A stretch of DNA of 6,036 bases from an uncultured Ruminococcus sp. (GTDB lineage: Bacteria; Bacillota; Clostridia; Oscillospirales; Acutalibacteraceae). Position numbers and translations under genes: made by a program. The notes beneath the pieces were generated by a model, which made no database searches, had not been told where the DNA came from, and saw only the letters and a program-made list of their open reading frames with translations. Shown in pieces: positions 3,727-6,036 of the stretch (position 1 is its first letter; each line of letters begins with the position of its first letter). The DNA lies in contig CACYDO010000028.1 of the NCBI GenBank assembly GCA_902773165.1, positions 1 to 6,036 of the forward strand, given 5' to 3'.

Positions 3727-6036
3727 TCAGTTCTTCTGGAATCTCTGAACAATTATCGGAGATACAAGAACCCCGCCTATCCAGACCAGTGATATAATGA
3801 ATATCGGTATGGAGCTTATGTTGTGAATACCTGCAAACAGCACGATAGCTGTAACGATCAGCATTTTGAGCAGCGCGCCTACTATCTCGATCGCAAGCGA
3901 CAGAGAAATGCAGCGCTTAGTCTGAATACATTCGCTGACCGCAAGCCCGAACGACGTAACGCCGCCCTTTGTTGCGATAAACGCAGGAGATGTTCTCTCT
4001 CTGCCGACCATCTCATCGCGGATAACATTTGAATTTTTCTGTTCGAGCACCTTAATACTCTTCAGACCTATCCCGAAATCACGAGCGATCTTTTCAGCCG
4101 TGATATTCACGTCGATCGTTCTTACAAGCAGGCTCATATCGCTTGCTTCCATACGTTTAAGAACATCGGAAACGCGGTGGTTAGCCGTATATCCAACAAG
4201 CAGAACGCCCACAAGCGTACTTGAAAGAGCTATGTAAAGGATCTCGTCGCCGTTTGACTTGAGCTGAGCCTCATCATCAGCCGTAGGCGCATAAATGCCG
4301 TGACTTCTCAGAAGATGTCTGTTGCCGATAAGTACACGTTCATTATTTACCCAGCCGATAAGCCCCTTGCCGTCCTCATAGATAACGCCCTCAGCAGTCG
4401 GAAGCGCTGCACGGGTCTGCTTGTCGATCATTCCGTCAAACATAACCGACATTGCTCCTCCTGCAGCTGCTGTCACAGCGGCAGCCGCATTCAAGCCTTC
4501 ATTCCAGCGGTAGGAATCAAAAGCTCTGTAATCGTTGAGCTGAATCGAGCCTTCCGGATAAAGATCCTTCGCGTCTATCATAACGGCAGCGCTCTCCGAG
4601 AAGGTATCTACCGCAGTATAGCCGACGATCATAGATTTATTTACAAGCGATTTCTTCGCAAGGCGATGGAGCGGAACAGCCGCCAACGTCTCAGCACTGA
4701 TAGGCACACCTGCGCAAAGCATTACGCAAAGCACCGAAACAGCGTCAAGGAAGCTCTTCGAAATTATACCTGCCGCAAGAGCTATGATCACCGACAGCAC
4801 AATAGTCGGCAGAGCAAAGCTTGCTGCAAGCTTGTCGCCCGGGTCTTCCGCATTGGAGATCCTTACGAAATGCTTTAAGAACGCCGTCTTTTTCTGGAAC
4901 GAAAGCTCTGTTTTGTCATTTCGCGTTCCGCTGAGAAGTCTTGCGACCATTCTCTGATCGGGGAAGAATTTTCCTGCGTATTTCTGCGCAGTATCGGAAA
5001 CAAAGCGGAAATTCGAAGAAATTCTGTCTGCGTCAAAATAACGACCTGCACATGTTACAAGAAGCGTCAGCATAACTATCAGAGTATATACATTCAGTCC
5101 CTGACCCATGAACGATACAGGCGCAATTATTGAAAGCAGTGATTGCAGCGCAGCCGCAGCAGCCGCAGCAGCTGTTCCCGTATAGGCGTTTGTCTTCATA
5201 TTACGCAGCGGTTTCAAGCCGTCAATAATGATATCGCGGCAGCAGAACACCGAGCCTTCATAAAGTATAAAGTTTATCAATGCAAATATACGCTGTGCAG
5301 ACGCCAGGGCTAATGTTCCTGCGCCTACGGTAAATCTGCCGCTAAAGCACGAGAAAATAAACGCTGCACACGTTAGTCCCAACATTATATTAAATGTCAG
5401 CGAAGCCTTTTTGCGCTTATCCGTAAGATACTTGCGCACCTCGGGAGCGTCCTCCTCGCTGCGGTACTCGATCGGTTCGGGAGCGCGTTCGTCCTGCAGG
5501 TCAAGTCTTCTGCCTATGCTGTCAACCTTATCGTGACTTTTTTCAAAGTCGCGCGCTTCCTTGAGTTCGGGAATATCACTTTCTCTGATATCCGGCAGCG
5601 TGACCTTACGAGCTGCATTTTCCTGCGGCTGTTCGGGCGGAGCTTCGGTAAGCGCCTCTTTTGTGGAAACGCTTATCATCTTTTTATAATTTACTATGCA
5701 TTCGTACTCAAATTTTACCGATTCGGTAAATTTGCCCGCTGTGAATCTGATTTGATTTTCAGATTCCGGTCTGTAATTGGAGATCTCCAGCTCTGTTATC
5801 GGAGCAGGAGCAGCTTCACCGTCATTTTTTGCGGAAGCCTGAGCTGCCTTGCGTTCAAATTCGTTTACCTTCTGCTGAACACGGCGGTCATTCTCAAGCC
5901 TGCGCTTCTGTTCATCGGTCAGAACGTCCTTTTCGTCGCTCTCTATAACGTTAAGCTTTTCTCTCAGCTTATCAGCGTCAAAGCTCGTTTCGGTGACGTT
6001 GTCGTTTTTGATGATCGAAATAACGGGAGCTTTCGG
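3727..6036 (-). CDS. P-type ATPase-like protein with degenerate catalytic motifs, 5' end outside window (partial)
   Basis: The frame is open from the window edge to the TGA at 3727-3729, giving 769 codons in view; residues are numbered from the edge. Residues 1-210 are charged and Pro/Glu/Lys-rich, with a likely coiled coil around 35-70. Eight membrane segments follow at about 213-231, 236-259, 284-309, 315-331, 405-425, 429-445, 711-737 and 741-765, matching the P1B-type ATPase layout with the large cytoplasmic loop between the sixth and seventh. Recognisable blocks are VDTFSESAAVMIDAKDLYPEG (aligning with the phosphorylation region; Asp488 kept, KTGT replaced by AKDL), GKGLIGWVNNERVLIGN (556-572, N-domain), and TIDVNITAEKIARDFGI (aligning with TGDN). 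The TM4 CPC is CAGVP, and no TGE or GDGxND is seen. It is probably not a pump; a regulatory or scaffold role is inference. A MITE-like element follows its stop codon. Confidence 0.8.
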   Translation of the reverse strand, partial: PKAPVISIIKNDNVTETSFDADKLREKLNVIESDEKDVLTDEQKRRLENDRRVQQKVNEFERKAAQASAKNDGEAAPAPITELEISNYRPESENQIRFTAGKFTESVKFEYECIVNYKKMISVSTKEALTEAPPEQPQENAARKVTLPDIRESDIPELKEARDFEKSHDKVDSIGRRLDLQDERAPEPIEYRSEEDAPEVRKYLTDKRKKASLTFNIMLGLTCAAFIFSCFSGRFTVGAGTLALASAQRIFALINFILYEGSVFCCRDIIIDGLKPLRNMKTNAYTGTAAAAAAAALQSLLSIIAPVSFMGQGLNVYTLIVMLTLLVTCAGRYFDADRISSNFRFVSDTAQKYAGKFFPDQRMVARLLSGTRNDKTELSFQKKTAFLKHFVRISNAEDPGDKLAASFALPTIVLSVIIALAAGIISKSFLDAVSVLCVMLCAGVPISAETLAAVPLHRLAKKSLVNKSMIVGYTAVDTFSESAAVMIDAKDLYPEGSIQLNDYRAFDSYRWNEGLNAAAAVTAAAGGAMSVMFDGMIDKQTRAALPTAEGVIYEDGKGLIGWVNNERVLIGNRHLLRSHGIYAPTADDEAQLKSNGDEILYIALSSTLVGVLLVGYTANHRVSDVLKRMEASDMSLLVRTIDVNITAEKIARDFGIGLKSIKVLEQKNSNVIRDEMVGRERTSPAFIATKGGVTSFGLAVSECIQTKRCISLSLAIEIVGALLKMLIVTAIVLFAGIHNISSIPIFIISLVWIGGVLVSPIIVQRFQKN
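5149..5172 (-). repeat. Poly-alanine codon tract with a 9-bp tandem repeat
   Basis: On the + strand the 9-base unit CAGCCGCAG occurs twice in tandem (5151-5159 and 5160-5168). It encodes part of a run of eight Ala (residues 289-296 from the window edge) at the start of the third membrane segment of the large - strand protein. Such a tract can vary in length between strains by slippage, in steps that keep the frame. Confidence 0.6.

Noticed and set aside
4300..4878. A 192-codon + strand open frame opposite the large - strand gene
   Set aside because: It is antisense to a long gene with clear family blocks; its product is Arg/Ser/Cys/His-rich with no recognisable domain.
3727..6036. The large gene as a working heavy-metal transporter
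   Set aside because: The CPC, TGE, DKTGT, TGDN and GDGxND signatures are missing or altered and no metal-binding CxxC domain is seen in the visible N-terminus.

Overview
The window looks like chromosomal DNA of a low-to-mid GC Gram-positive gut anaerobe of the Ruminococcus / Oscillospiraceae type. This is inferred from the clear AGGAG-type ribosome sites, the VanW-family and CPBP-family proteins, the codon use and the short structured intergenic repeats. Species cannot be assigned from the sequence alone.

Layout. On the + strand, a VanW-family membrane-anchored envelope protein (27-1628) ends at a strong intrinsic terminator (1642-1683). A 354-base convergent gap (1629-1982) follows, holding two copies of a hairpin repeat that keep the same fold. 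On the - strand, read from high to low coordinates, come: a large gene that enters from beyond the right edge (6036-3727, 5' end not in the window); an 85-bp MITE-like inverted-repeat element (3722-3638); a terminator-like hairpin (3630-3598); a CPBP-family intramembrane protease gene (3581-2637); and rpe, ribulose-phosphate 3-epimerase (2633-1983). The CPBP gene and rpe are only 3 bases apart. The rpe Shine-Dalgarno sequence is formed by the last two sense codons of the CPBP gene, so the pair is probably one transcript with coupled translation.

The most unusual gene is the large partial one. Its membrane layout and several sequence blocks match a P1B-type (heavy-metal-type) P-type ATPase, but nearly every catalytic signature is altered: the TM CPC motif, the TGE loop, DKTGT, TGDN and GDGxND. 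The aspartate at the phosphorylation position is kept in the altered block IDAKDL. It also has a long charged, coiled-coil-like N-terminal extension; the frame stays open through all of 5680-6036, so the methionine at 5679 is internal. This looks like a pseudo-P-type-ATPase, possibly a sensor, scaffold or regulator, and is the best candidate here for undescribed biology.

The genes do not form one obvious pathway. rpe is housekeeping carbon metabolism, while VanW, CPBP and the pseudo-ATPase are membrane or envelope proteins. No CRISPR array, tRNA, rRNA, phage gene or transposase was seen.
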